A stretch of DNA of 64,000 nucleotides from Hysterangium stoloniferum (Eukaryota; Basidiomycota; Agaricomycetes; Hysterangiales; Hysterangiaceae), in the NCBI GenBank assembly GCA_015178975.1, contig WHVD01000107.1, forward strand, positions 62,001 to 126,000, written 5' to 3'. Numbering within the stretch: position 1 is the stretch's first letter; each line of letters begins with the position of its first letter. A program made the position numbers and the translations under genes. The notes beneath the pieces are model-generated. The model did no database searches. It had not been told where the DNA came from and saw only the letters and a program-made list of their open reading frames with translations. Shown here piece by piece: positions 1-12,603 of the stretch.

Positions 1-2430
1 TAAGGTACCTACCGATAAAACGAGGATAATTCTGATAATAGAAAGTTTTTTGGGCAAGCAATATCCCGTTTTTTGATTGGCAGGGCTTTCTATCATTAAA
101 CCAACATGATGTCCCTTAAATTATACACTAATTATATTCTATCTGGCTCTCTTTGAATTTTTTTGTTTAGATTTTGGAACTTACAAGCAGAAAGGCGTAA
201 GAAATCAATCCTCAAACTTAACGCACCCGGTGGAAAGGGAGGCGGCGAAATGAAAAGAAAACGAATAAAGACACCGAATTGTATAAGAAAAGGCGACATG
301 TTCGATAACGGCTCAGGGGATTGGGGAGGAGAATTAGGGTTGGATGAATTGCGCCACGCGCCATTCTGCATATAGGCGCTTTGAGCGGGCTACTATGACC
401 GAAGACAACGGATCAAAGAGGCCCTTCATGCTTCTCAGCGCATCTATTGTTCTCTACCACGTGTATTATAAACCGTGTCGATCCATTACGCGCCCAGTTT
501 CAGCTCTCCACTTAACCTGTATTTATTAATCAAAGTTGTCAATAATTTTTTTCGATAAAATTGAGCTGTAAATAGCCCACTTATTCAATTTAAAACGCCT
601 TAATAAAACACATCTGATGAAACGCCGGCGAACCTCAAACACCCATAAATTCACTAGAAAAATTGCGATTGGCACAAGTGCTTATTTGAGTTGTACCCTA
701 AAGTCTCCAACATCAGAAGCCCCTCGTATCCTGCTTTACCTCAAGACTATGCATTCAACAGGAAAAGCCTCTCCAACGGATCCTGCTCAGGACAAGTACG
801 ACTCGGACTTCATTCGAGTATACTATAAGGCACGCATTTAAGTCTTTCAACTAAGAGGCCTTCCACTTTAATAGCCGTTTTCTTAGGAGGGCGATCTGAC
901 AATGGCCATGAACGAGAGGAATTGCAAGAGATGGGAGCTCGTTAAAGTGATCGGCGTTCATTGCTCCTGGATGCTTGTGAGCATGCTGTCCCAATGAAAT
1001 AGAATGATTCTAATCCTTCTTCAAAAGGATGGCTACACACCCATCTATGAAATTTCTTACCCAAATGGAGAGACAAGGATGTGTTTACCAAAGGAATTGC
1101 GGACGATACGAGATCTCCTTGGGCCGCCACCTGGACGGCAGCCTGCAAAAACTAAATGAAGAAATGGAGATCAAGCCCTGCAAAAAAAGAATATGGACTG
1201 GAACATGATTCCGTTCGGAAGTGCACCAACTAAAAATCTGGGTTTATTAAGAATAGTGGAAGGGCCGAGGGTGGTGCATACTTCACGTCCATGTTAAGGA
1301 CAGATGCGGGAGATAATACTAGAGTTTGTAAAAAAATCACTGCATCCACCTTATTCCTACATTTTACTTCTATTCTCGCTACCGCGGTATTGTGTAACCA
1401 CTTGCAATCCTCCGACTGACCCTTTGAACTAGAACCAAATATATGACGGTAAAGATGGCATAGTCCTAGTACTTGATCCACCAAGAACACCCACCATGGG
1501 CCATTTTCGAGGGCGACGTCTGCTTCGCCTTCCTCAACACCTCCAAATGTTTCCATTAGCAGACACATCCAGTGGCCTTTGGGGTTCTCCCTCTCCGCCT
1601 AAAGAGGCCGAAGTGGACACCGACCAGGATGATCCTCCTGTTCCATTGGTTTTCTGCCATTCTGTTTCAAGACTCTTAAGGATGGTATCGAGTGTGAAAC
1701 GCTTCCGTTCAGATATAGGCAGACAATGCCTTATGACAATTGTGTCAGCAAATTGTAGAGCTATGTCATATGTAAGTGAAATATACCCAGAAATCTAGTG
1801 AAATCCTACAGGTTTTTGGGTCATGTGTAGTATACTTTTTGCTACGTTCTATTCGTTATGAGTAAAAACCACATTAGCATTCCGAAAAAAAAGTCACGGA
1901 GCCGTCTCTAACATACTTTATGTGTCTTTCAATGAACCATATATCTGCTTTCAGTCACTGTCGCAGTTTTTTGCATGCATCCCATTATGTTATGGCCCCG
2001 GTCAAGGTCATGGGAGGCATGGACACGTCTGGAGAATCGAGACAAGTGACTATAAGCGCTCACTCTTTCCTATTGTATGACGACAATTTAGTACTCGCAT
2101 AAAGATTATAAAAGATAAACAATAAAAATAAGGCATTTTCCTTCTTTTCGGTGCCTCGAATGGATGGGATTTGGCGGGAAGAGGGTTCGCTACAAGACCG
2201 TTTCTATACCAAGCCTCTTTCGTGCAACTGTGCATATGTCTACGGTGATTACAAAAGATACTTGCAACGCTTCACTTTCACCTTTACTATACAATCACGT
2301 GAGTACAACCATATGCTAGCAGGCTGTACATGTAGATCGTGCACAGATACGCAACATCGATTGCAAGATACGCTGCACCGCTTGTATCCTCTTTAGCCAT
2401 TTCAAACCCCCTCTGCATCGCGATTCACAT
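1..2430. other. No recognisable gene
   Basis: I see only short open frames on both strands with no domain, signal peptide or convincing intron chain. A stretch near 1000-1160 (+) and another near 1470-1570 (+) read like protein in one frame but stop quickly, so they could be relics of a broken gene. Nothing here can be named. Confidence 0.5.
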
Positions 2431-2630
2431 TGAGCCGTGACACCGAAATTTGCCATATTTGGAATCTCGGGGCACTATCCAAGACTTTGTTGAAGTCAGC
2501 CAATCAAAGATATTTTCTACATATGTCTAGATTGTAGCATACATGTTTCAAATAGATCTGACCCGCAGTTCAGCACAATAGGGTTAGGGAAGTTCGGAGA
2601 ATATCGCTTGCTACGTAATGCCACCCACAA
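2431..2630 (+). repeat. Dispersed repeat, copy 1
   Basis: This segment starts with GAGCCGTGACACCGAAATT and runs to a shared tail around GAAGTTCGGAGAATA. It is a diverged copy of the segment at 4290-4492 in the same orientation, with many substitutions and small indels. No coding potential is visible. It is probably an old non-coding transposon fragment; its family is unknown to me. Confidence 0.6.
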
Positions 2631-4289
2631 TAATAATTGTTTCCCCCCCACGTTATTTTTATGAAGTACAGCCGAATACATCTGCATGAACGTCTTACTA
2701 CCAACCTTTTGAATGTGCTTTTGATCCAGGCTGGGAAACCACGATCCATTCATGGATACTTAGCCTGAAAGTTTGAGTCAATTATTATGTATATGGATGG
2801 TCCATGGAGCTTTCCTTACCTTCTGTAAATGGTAATGAATTTCATATTTTATTGATAACTTTTCCTGACTGTCTCGTTTCAAATAGTGTGGTCCTTCACT
2901 TTACACGAACTCCTGATTTTTCTTTAGATGATCCCTTAGCATTTCATAACAAACCGAGCCTTTGTAGAGTGCTCACAAGAGCATTACATTTCGTCATCTA
3001 TCTATCCAGTAGTAATGCGTCATGCACCCCCCCTTTAAGGTCTTCCTACACCCGCAAAATATTCACTGGTACATCATTTCACACTTTAGTTGTTATCCAT
3101 AAATTCTGTATGAGGTGTTACCAAAAAAGCGGAACTGGAATGCGCCAATTCCATAAATTCCCTTTGAATTCCGTGAGGCTTAATTTCTTTCTAAAAGTCC
3201 TTGCAGAGACACCAGACACCTTATTTATTATTCGGAAAATGATGACCGATTTCGAAATCTTTCGTAGCACTCTGTCTAGGACCTTTATTTACAATGATAC
3301 ATTCTATGGCAGAGGGTTGTCAACATGTGAACATGTAACAGTGTGTGGCGAAGTGTCACGCTGAAAGAAAGAAAACTACCCCACGGCCCTAGATTGTCCT
3401 AGGGAACGCGAAAATTTTATTCTTTTCGAGATCAGTCATCATTTTTTGAAATAGTAATAATTTTCCAAAATCTATTAAGTATGTCTAAATCAGATGCAGG
3501 GTTTTCTTCAAACATTTAAAAGCAGTTAGTCATTAATAATTATATGCACAACAAATAGTAACTAAGTCGGCGAAGGGGAACTTGGAAGGGGTGAAGTTGC
3601 TCAAAGCACATATGCATCACACTGTGGGCTGTGGTGCTGTGGTTCTCCCCGCTCACCTTGACGATGGAACATGTTAGTGTGTCGAATAAAGGTACTTACT
3701 GGCCCAATCGCTCACCTAACTCTTACTCACCTTCCCGGCACTTCACACATCCTCCCCCTCATTTCCTGACACTCTCCCGCAACGACTCACCTATTGCACG
3801 GGCTTGGGGGCGATTGACACGAAAACATCACTTCAGTGACGTATACGGTTCACGGGGTGCGTTGAGGAGTTATCTATCCTCTCGACAAGTTGGAAATCTG
3901 GTGGAGATCTTTCAGGGAGCCTTGCCATTGTGCATAAGGATTGCGAGAGGTGTGATAGCGACGGAACGAGAAAACACAAGATGCATGTGTTATTTTTGTA
4001 ACGTGTTACGAATTATTTTCGTCAGCTGTGGTAGGGTCTCTGATATAATTTATAATCTTTCTGGAGCTCAAAAAAAAAAAAACGTTATCTAATATTCAGG
4101 GAATCTCAGTTCCGCGTATCTAGTATAGACCCATTCTGTATGTCAGTATCTTCAGTTTTACATAAACATATGTCCACGGTGGCCAAGAGTTATTTGCCAG
4201 CAGCAGTTTTACTTTTACTATATCTGGTTCTCGGGTACAGCCATGCCAGTAGTCACATGTAGGTACTGTTGCAAGAGACCCTGCATACG
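2631..4289. other. Interval between the repeat copies, no supported gene
   Basis: The longest open frame is 186 codons (2804-3364, +). It has no domain, biased composition or homology that I recognise, and the surrounding base composition is AT-rich. I treat it as non-coding or unrecognisable. A second open frame at 3631-4092 (+) ends in an A-rich run and is equally unsupported. Confidence 0.4.
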
Positions 4290-4492
4290 AGTGAGCCGTG
4301 AGACCGAAATTCCCGTATTTGGAATCGCGGGAAACTCCCATCGAACCCTCTTACCTAAAGCCAGTCTATCAAAAACGTTTTCTATGTATATCTAGATTAT
4401 AACATACGGTTTTAGGATCTAACCCAGCTCAGCATAACATGGTTGGGGAAGTTCGGAGGAGACTAATATGCTGCGTGATGTCACTAGGCTAG
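4290..4492 (+). repeat. Dispersed repeat, copy 2
   Basis: This is a diverged copy of 2431-2630, sharing the GAGCCGTGAGACCGAAATT start, the TCTAGATTATAACATAC core and the GAAGTTCGGAGG tail. It lies about 160 bp upstream of the transporter start, so the repeat may form part of that gene's 5' flank. Confidence 0.6.
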
Positions 4493-4652
4493 ACAGCAGT
4501 GTACCTAGATGCTATGTTGGCGTATGGTGCTAGATACCCAAACCCTTCGCATGTGTTAATACATAAGCCTTGCAGCAATTTCAACTTCATAATCCACATC
4601 TAAAACTTCCTTGAACTGGCCAGTTCACCTTCAACCAATTGGACTCATACAA

Positions 4653-7139
4653 ATGCCGGATGTTTCGAACCCAACCGCAGCGACAGTCGAACCTGCTTCA
4701 AGTTCGCGAAATGAACGGCGTGCAGTGTGGATATACCGTGCTAAGCTCGGGAGCACACTGCTCTTGCCAGTTTTCTTAGAAATCTTGGATTATACTGGTA
4801 AGTTGTGCATCCAGTTATCTCCCTTTATTGCGATTCATCGATGAAAAAATATCAAGTTGTCGCAACCGCACAACCACACATTGCGGTGAGTCTCATCTTT
4901 GTACTGTAATGCATTAAATATGAACTTCCGATCTAGTCTGCCTTCAACCGTCTTGACCTGCAAAGGTCAGTATGTTGAACCACTGGCATGATACAGCTCT
5001 AACACACTTATGGGATTCTAGTTACATCGGAACTGCTTACCTCCTCACTTCAACTGTATTTCTTCCAATTTTCGCCTCATTGTCAGATGTATTTGGCCGT
5101 TATTGGGCTATGCAAATGTCGTTAATCATGTTCCTTATCGGATGCGCTTTGAGCACGGGCGCACAGGTGAGTAAATATTCGGAACACTAATAATCAGAAC
5201 ACACATAATTTTGAATAATAGAACATGCCGATGATGCTTGCTGGACGTGGCATAGCAGGTATTGGAGCCGCAGGGCTTCTGACGGTGCGCCGTCCAACTC
5301 TCTGGTTCACTCGATACTGAATACTGGATTTATTCACTTTCCTAGGTTGTGCGGGTGATTCTCTCAGATTCAACATCCCTAGATTCCAACAACTTCCAGT
5401 CTGCTATGTTGATCATCCTATATTCAATCGGCTTCAGCGTCGGGCCATACATAGGAGGGGTCTTAACAGGTGTCAGTTTCCGCTGGGTTTTTGGTATAAA
5501 GTATGTCTTTTTCGTCCTGGATCCAATGGAAATGATGGTTAACGGATCTCTCTTTCTCTTGTTATTAACAGTATACCGTGCACGTTCATATCAATAATTT
5601 TATGTTTCATTCTGTTACGAGGAATTGCGAAGCCTCCGCAAAGCCGCCGTTACAAGTCAAAAGAAGGTGCATTGGTCGATATGCCCCCGCACCAGGAAAC
5701 ATTCCGTGAGAAAATTTTGCGCCTTGATACAGTTGGCGCCTTCTTGTTCACTGTTGGTGGCATACTTATTTTGCTTGGATTGAACTGGGGTTCGACCGGG
5801 AAATGGAATGACGGCAAAGTAATATCGTCTCTCGTGCTTGGGATTTTCCTGCTCGTGGCATTCGTGATATGGGAGTGGTTTGCCGATCGTGATGATACAG
5901 GTGCAGCTGGTCAGACTGATACAACCGAGAAGATTATCCCATCGAGGTCTATCTCCTGGACCAGACCAGAGACGATTATTCCTCTTGAGATTTTCAAGAA
6001 TTACGATGTTTGCGCAACACAATTCGCTGCTTTTAGTTCTGGAATGGTCACGCTGGTGCGTGTATTAGACGAGGCTCGGAATTGTGCATCTCAATTTGAA
6101 TCTCATTCTTTTCTTTCAGGTCAACTTTTATTTCCTTGCCATCTTCTTCGCCATTGTTTTGAATAAATCACCGTCGTCATCAGGCTTGCAATTAATATTC
6201 TTTGCGCCTGGAATGGTAAGTCTTGTACAAGCAGCCTCCAAACATGAACATTAACCAATCGCAGGGAGCGGGAACTATAATGTCCATCTGGCTCATCAAA
6301 TGGCTCCGCCAGGTAAATAGTACCGACCCATGAAAGGCTATTCGCTTATACTGTTATTACACACAGCCCAAAATTACAATCATAATTGGTATGACGCTTG
6401 TGCCAGTTGGCCTCGGCTTCTTATCGTTTGCTATGCAACATAACAGCGAAGGCATGGCGGATGGATTCCTTGTGTTGTGTGGCGTAGGAATAGGCATGAC
6501 TTTCGGTCCCCTTGCCATCCATGCACGATTTTCTCAACCTGAGAATAGGGTCGCAATAATAGTGGGGCTAAATCTGTTCGTAAGTTTGCCTTATTGTGGA
6601 CATACATCGAAGAATCTGAGTGATGCGTTCATCAGTTCCGTTCGTTTGGTGGAGTGGTGGGACTCGCCCAGTGTGGCGCAATCCTAAGTGCAAAAGTCCA
6701 ATCATTCATCAAAGACCTTATAAACTCGGGCACATTATCTCTAGATGAGATAGAACAGTTGGCATCCTTAGGTGATATCACTTCTATCCAAGCGATCTCG
6801 AGCCTTCCCCCCGAGCTCGCTCAACACGTTCGTGATGCATTCCGTGCTGGTGTCCGCTGGGCATTTATATCTCTTATACCTTGGACGGCGCCAGCAGCCA
6901 TAATGGTGCTATTTCTTTCGGAAATTCCGGACACTGATCTTCCTCCTCGGGCGGGTCGTGCAGCTCCGGAAGGTGAAGGCGGCCGGGCAGGTCGTGTGAC
7001 TGAAGGGCAGGATGGGTCGGTCGCTGGCAACCCTACAGCGCTTCTCCCTCCGGAGGAGAAGAAGCGGCGAATCTATGGTCCCATATCGCTAATAATATAT
7101 CTTGTGAAGAAGCAAAGGGAGAAAAGGCGTACAGAATAG
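4653..7139 (+). CDS. MFS transporter, DHA2-type drug:H+ antiporter family (14 TM)
   Basis: This is a multi-exon plasma-membrane transporter gene whose family exports drugs or siderophore-like compounds by proton antiport. I read 11 exons with GT-AG introns: 4653-4797, 4857-4885, 4937-4965, 5022-5166, 5222-5284, 5346-5500, 5572-6055, 6120-6215, 6265-6312, 6367-6579 and 6636-7139. They join in phase to 636 residues, normal for the 14-TM family. Visible signatures are LEILDYT in TM1, motif A (SDVFGRYW), GRGIAGIGAAGL, and motif C of antiporters (GFSVGPYIGG). Repeated hydrophobic segments run through to the C-terminal tail after LFLSEIP. The soluble tail is Gly/Arg-rich. The start is the first in-frame ATG before the hydrophobic region. 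The substrate cannot be read from sequence. It converges with TFB5 downstream. All exons are intact, so it is probably functional. Confidence 0.92.
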
Positions 7140-7708
7140 ACAAGTGTCCACTGCACATCCTACCTAACCAGACCCATGATTTCTCTTCTTCGATCTCTGT
7201 GTTCGCTTGTGTGAAATGTATAACTTGGTTGTCAGTTACCCCTATCCCTATTAAATCATTTTGTTATTATTCTGTCAATCCTATCGATAAGTCATGTTGA
7301 ATATCTCTGGATTTGTTAAGTGGCCTGGGCCGAGAATGGACGACTTCGAAGGCTACGTACGGTCTTTCATGAAACAATGTGAAAAAATAAATTTGTTTGG
7401 ATAATGTGGAACAACGAAACGCCTCATGAAAACAACGATGCAAGTGTGGCAATCCAGCCGAATTTTCCTGAGGCATATTTATTAAAGAATATATGAAGAA
7501 GCTAATTAATGTTATCTGAGTTTATTCCGGACTGGTCTACTTGGATGATTGACTCGTATGGACATACAGTGGTTAAGATGATAACGAGCAAAATGACGAT
7601 CGGAACGGCTTGTTCAGATACTCTTTATGACAGCCTAAAATGAAAAGTTACCGAGGTTCTTGGCCCAACGTAAAAACCATCGAAGTTAGATTCCTGATGA
7701 CGACAAGG
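7140..7708. other. Convergent intergenic region between MFS gene and TFB5
   Basis: This is the shared 3' flank of two genes pointing towards each other. It is AT-rich, with no frame longer than about 70 codons. It presumably holds both polyadenylation regions, but no single signal stands out. Confidence 0.6.
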
Positions 7709-8114
7709 CTATGTATCCAAGCTATATGTATTTCTCTCCAACTAACCAAATAGCAAGTCAGCCAGACATGTTTGAAACGCGGAGCACACCACAAATGGTT
7801 TATGAAACAAACCTCTGCCTCCAATTCTCTGCGAACTCTGTCTTCCTCATCAGCTTTAATAAGCAAATTATTATCATCGAGATCTTGGATTATGAAGTGT
7901 TGCTTTTCATCCATGTTTACGAGGAGTTGCTTCACTGCGGGATCACTTTTAGACCACGGGTTGGCGGTTCTGGTCACGAGAATGTTGCAAGGGTTAAAGG
8001 CAGGAAACTACCTACCATTTGAGCAGCACGCCTAGGTTTTGATAAACATATCAGCTCCCGAGCTTATTATACAATAGTAGATGGTCAAAGTCTCTTACCT
8101 TTGATGGCCTTCAT
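7709..8114 (-). CDS. TFB5: TFIIH subunit Tfb5 (GTF2H5/TTDA homologue)
   Basis: This is the smallest core subunit of TFIIH, which stabilises Tfb2/p52 and supports nucleotide excision repair and RNA polymerase II transcription in the nucleus. On the minus strand I can join four exons by GT-AG introns: 8114-8099 (16 nt), 8031-8016 (16 nt), 7945-7813 (133 nt) and 7741-7709 (33 nt). They give a 65-residue protein, close to the family size of about 70. The family hallmarks appear in order: N-terminal MKAIKG, CDPAVKQLL, FIIQDLDD, a charged helix with RRELEAE, and NTYSL at the C-terminus. CDP and NTYSL are each completed only by splicing, which supports the model. A longer open frame reading through the exon 3 boundaries is an artefact. 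An upstream ATG near 8167 is out of frame. No disabling mutation is seen. Confidence 0.9.
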
Positions 8115-8852
8115 CGAAGGTGACCACTACAACAGCCGGCTGCTTTTCGGCGCCGTCCGATGCCATTGCCAAATGCGGACTTCGAACTAATTTACGCCTT
8201 AACCAACAACCAAAGTCTGGAACAAAGAGACCTAAAAGAACAAAGAATTCAAAGAACAAGTGAGACTTTAATTATTATTTGATATTGTTTGTCTCCATGG
8301 TGATTCTATTCTTTTATGTAATTCTCTCACTACCCGGAGTGGCGCCAGAATTGGTGCCACCTAGGTCTATATAAATATTACGATAACTCGTAATTCAAGG
8401 CGTGTCCTCATCTCACCTCTCTTCCTCCCCAAATCGATTATCCTGAAATGAATCATCCTGTCTACCATGATCTCCGCATTATTCGTCTCTTCAGTCTGGA
8501 TAGCTTTTACTCTTCAGGGTCTAACGCGATTGTATATCATCCCGATACGTATATCTCACTTCTGTTCTGTGAATTATTATTTCTCCGGGAATGATCGATC
8601 TGCTAGTGACATACCCGACTTTGACCTATAGGAAGTCTGTTAAAATGTGGCTGTTATGCTCTTTCTTCTCGTCAGCACCACTTTATTTCGATTTAATTCT
8701 CGAGGATCAAGGATTCTGGTATTTCCATGTAACAAGTGGCGTTGCTCCTATAGGACCCTGTCAAGGCATATAAATTCAAACTGCTGTCCATTCACTTTCC
8801 GCTTATGTTGGTTATTGAAACATATTTTCTTTTGGGGACACATAGTCTCGGC
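8115..8852. other. Upstream region of TFB5, no gene seen
   Basis: It contains the TFB5 promoter side and then AT-rich sequence with a short imperfect inverted repeat (GGCGCCAGAATTGGTGCCACC-like, near 8340) and a TATATAAATATT run at about 8370. The first part of the downstream tandem array becomes recognisable only from about 8853. Confidence 0.45.
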
Positions 8853-10507
8853 GTCAGGTTCTGGAAGATTCTGGATAGCTTCATCATCATTTTTTTTCTC
8901 TGCTCTTGCGATTAGACTCTTCGTTGGAAATAACGACCTCGTTTTACCCTCAAGTAACCTGCTTTTTATGTTTTGATCTATAATGCTCGTCATCTCATAT
9001 GCCTTTTTTCTGACATGTTTTTCTTCGCTGGACTGCTGAGCCAGATGATGGAAACCGAAATCTACTGGTTTCGGTACTGATGGCTCAAGCACCGCAAACT
9101 TTATACATTTGTGGATCCCAGTTGCCTTAAGATGTCAGTGTCGCGCATGGCGCCCTATCGCTGTTGTGGGGTGGAGTCGCCGATTCTCTCTTGGCGTCAG
9201 TTCTAGAGGGTTCTGGACAGCTTCATTATCATTTTTCTCGGTTTTCGCGATTAGACTCTTCGTTGAACAACGACGACCTCGTTTTACCCTCAAGTAATCT
9301 GCTTCTTATGTTTTGATCTATAATGCTCGTCATCTCATGCCTTTTCTCTCGCATGCTCTTTCTTTGCTGGACTGCTGAGCCAGGTAATGGAGGCCGAAGC
9401 CTACTGGTTTCGGTACTGATGGCTCAAGCACCCCAAACTATACATTTGCAGATCTCAGTCGCCTTAATATGCCAGTGTTACGGCATGGTGTCCTATCGCT
9501 ATTGCGAGGTGGAGTCGCCGATTCCTTCCCGGCGTCAGTTCTAGAAGATTCTGGATAGCTTCATTATCACATTTCTCGGCTCTCGCAATTAGACTCTTCG
9601 TTGAATACCAATGACCTTGTTTTACCCTCAAGTAATCTGCTTCTTATGTTTTGATCTATAATGCTCGTCATCTCATGCCTTTTCTCTCGCATGCTCTTTC
9701 TTTGCTGGACTGCTGAGCCAGGTGATGGAGGCCGAAACCTACTGGTTTCGGTACTGATGGCTCAAGCACCGCAAACTTTATAAATTTGCGGATCCCAGTC
9801 GCCTTAAGATGTCAGTGTTGCACATGCCCCATTGCTGTTGTGGGTGGAGTCGCCGATTCCCTCTTTGGGTCAGTTCTAGAGGGTTCTGGATAACTTCATT
9901 ATCATTTTTCTCAGCTCTCGCGATTAGACTCTTCCTTGAACAACAACGACCTTGTCTCACCCTCAAGTAATCTGCTTCTTATGTTTTGATCTATAATGCT
10001 CGTCATCTCATGCCTTTTCTCTCGAATGCTCTTTCTTTGCTGGACTGCTGAGCCAGGTGATGGAGGCCGAAGCCTACTGGTTTCGGTACTGATGGCTCAA
10101 GCACCGCAAAATTTATGCATTTGCGGATCCCAGTCGCCTTAAGATGTCAGTGTTGCGGCATGGTGCCCCATCGCTATTGCGAGGTGGAGTCGCCGATTCC
10201 TTCCCGGCGTCAGTACTAGAAGATTCTGGATAGCTTCATTCCTCGGCTCTCGCGATCAGACTCTTTGTTGAACAACAATAATCTTGTTTTATCCTTAAGT
10301 AATCTGCTTCCTATGTTTTGATCTATAACGCTCGTCATCTCATATGCCTTTTCTCCGACATGCTCTTTCTTTGCTGGACTGCTGAGCCAGGTGATGGAGG
10401 CCGACGCCTATTGGTTTCGGTACTGATGGCTCAAGCACCGCAAAATTTATACATTTGCGGATCCCAGTCGCCCTAAGATGTCAGTGTTGCATATGGTGCG
10501 CCGGATC
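8853..10507 (+). repeat. Tandem array, five units of about 335 bp
   Basis: The landmark TAATGCTCGTCATCTCAT (last unit TAACGCTCGT) recurs at 8981, 9321, 9659, 9994 and 10326, so spacing falls from 340 to 332 bp. Each unit contains a conserved hairpin with outer stem TGAGCCA/TGGCTCA and inner stem CCGAAACC/GGTTTCGG-type, then a second hairpin CCGCAAA/TTTGCGG. The inner stem tolerates changes mainly as G-U pairs. Short minus-strand frames such as IARAEK occur in several units, but indels break them at different points, so protein coding is unlikely. It could be a non-coding RNA array, a satellite, or the remnant of an amplified element. Confidence 0.85.
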
Positions 10508-11320
10508 CCCCCAGCATAAACTTATTCATACAAAATCCTTTCACAATGTCCAGACAGCCATGGACGGAACCCAGTGTCAAGTCGCTTGTAGTCAAAGCTC
10601 ATGCAACGTTCAACTCGCTCGTGCTAACTCGGCATGCGGTCCAGGAGACCCATCGCGAATTCTTCATCATAATGTCGGACACGTACGATGGTATACTCAA
10701 TTGGGGCAGATAATTCGCATGCCAGCCCATGTAAGTACCACCCTATCTGTGGTCTATATGTATCCTGATTGGTATATATTTGAAAGTGTCCCAGTCTTCG
10801 ACATCGTATGCACACCTTCTCGAACATACCCCCTCGCTCTCCTCCGGCCTCGCTCTCACCTCGAACGCCTCTTTCTCCAACCGTAACTACTCCAAAACCA
10901 GCTATCAAAATGCCTTTGCTGAAGTTATATTCGTGGGTTTCGTCGTGCCTCTCTATATCATGGGTCCCCAGAACTACCCTCTGATAGTGTTCGCCAGACC
11001 ACCCCGAATGGGATATCTCCGCTCCCCAGCAGTGCGAATGGGTTCAGTGTCCTACTGGTGTCCGGAAATTCAACCCTGGACTGCAGTGGCACGTTCCGCC
11101 ACACCTTGATGCTGTTCCTACTGCCACAGGCCTGGGTGAGCGCTTGCTGTCGCAGATAAGTCTTGCAGGTGAGAGTGATATGAACGAGTCTGTGACTGCT
11201 ATTGATGATGGTATTATTGGACATACCCAGGCGGAGTCGAGGCACATGGGGATCGATCTGAGAATGTGGGGGATATTGGGGTTCACCATCCTTTGTGTGT
11301 TGTGTCTGTGAAAATTCTCA
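10508..11320 (+). other. Possible gene relic, unrecognised
   Basis: Two stretches look coding-like but do not join: about 10575-10710 (+), and about 11010-11310 (+), where one frame stays open for about 100 codons and contains CEWVQCPTG and a hydrophobic end. A GTAAGT donor follows 10729. No family is recognisable and overlapping frames compete, so this is only a hint of a decayed or poorly conserved gene. Confidence 0.25.
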
Positions 11321-12060
11321 TTGGCTTTTGGAAGAGCTGACAGCCGCCGTTGCCTGTCTCTCCAAGCCCATTCCTGTTCAGGCAGAGGTTTCTATACCCG
11401 TATCAACCACACCCATGTTGTATTTTATCCTCGAACCGCACTACCCATACTAGTAGACGTCCACGTCGACGTCCCACTCCCTGGGTTGTCAATACCGCTC
11501 CCGGCGTATCTCCACCGCAGATACCAACACCTCCTTCCTTACCATCGAACTCAGAATTGATCAACTCTCTGACTTCCCCCCACTCCCATCTATCTCAGCA
11601 CCATCTCCATCCCCAACCGTACCATCATCCCCAGCTGCAGATCTGAGGAATGGAGATGATGGTGGGAAGGCGGCTACGCCATGCAGAAAGCCACGACGAT
11701 GGAAAAAAAGCAGAGGCGAGAAGGAGGGGATGTGTGATACTGTGTTGGGTAAGAGTGTTATTGCTATTCCAATGGCGTTGCGGCTACACTGATCTCATTT
11801 CACTTCATCATCTTACTGCAGGACACGACTCACAAGGCACGATCGCTACGAAGGCTCCCTCCTGGGCCGCGCGGTCGCCGCAAAACACCTCCTACTCGAC
11901 GTCGTCACCATCGCCACGCGCGGAGGCGAGCTCCCCCAAGAATCCGACGACCACCGGAACGCGATCCGCTACTACCACAAGGGACTCAAAGACGGCTTCC
12001 TCTCCACCACACTCGAGCTCTGCCTCGCCTCCCCGCGAACATCATCAACCCACGCCCAAC

Positions 12061-12243
12061 ACATTCTACGCCATCATAACGGTGTTCGACCCGAAGCGCG
12101 GCGCTGCACAGGTCACGACAGGCCTGCAGCACGCGTGCACGCAGCAGATCATGCACCGCGATATCACGCCGCAGAACATCCCCGTGCCACAGCCGGAGAA
12201 CGGGAAGCATTGCATGTGCATTTCGGACGCTGGACTGCGGTGA
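12061..12243 (+). pseudogene. Protein-kinase catalytic-loop fragment
   Basis: One frame reads IMHRDITPQNI followed about 20 residues later by ISDAGLR. This resembles the kinase catalytic loop (HRDxxxxN) and the magnesium-binding DFG, with F replaced by A. No glycine-rich loop, VAIK lysine or C-lobe can be found around it. The frame enters GGTGGC low-complexity sequence just downstream. The surrounding DNA is markedly GC-rich compared with its neighbours. It is most likely a truncated kinase relic, and a chance match is possible. Confidence 0.35.
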
Positions 12244-12287
12244 AACTCGATGTGGACCAGACGGGCTTTTTGCCGGCCTTGCATGGT

Positions 12288-12374
12288 GCAATGGTGGCGG
12301 TGGCGGTGGCAATGGCAGTGTGGCGGTGGCGATGGCAGTGTGGCGGTGGCGGTGGCGGTGGCGGCGGCGGTGAG
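12288..12374 (+). repeat. GGTGGC/GGCAAT low-complexity repeat
   Basis: Imperfect runs of GGTGGC and GGTGGCAATGGCAGT units occupy this stretch. They create long open frames on both strands that I regard as spurious. Confidence 0.85.
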
Positions 12375-12603
12375 ATGGCATGCGCCGGAGGTTCTGCGTG
12401 GGGATGTGAAGCTCGATGAGCAGCCAATTGACGAGGATGAGCATGATTCGTCGTCGAGGGGGCGTGGTCGACGTGGCAGAGGCAAAACTGCTGCAATTGA
12501 CGAGGTCGGTGGGTGTTTTGTGCGGGGGTATTTGTTTTATTGTACCTTCACGGGTGACTTGCACCCATTCGCAGATGAGTTGAGAGAGGGGTTAATGTAT
12601 TGA

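Noticed and set aside
2804..3364. 186-codon open frame (+)
   Set aside because: No domain, signal or codon pattern supports it, and no introns or neighbours give context.
8748..9092. 114-codon minus-strand frame in the tandem array as a gene
   Set aside because: The equivalent frame in the other units is broken by indels at different positions, so there is no selection for protein.
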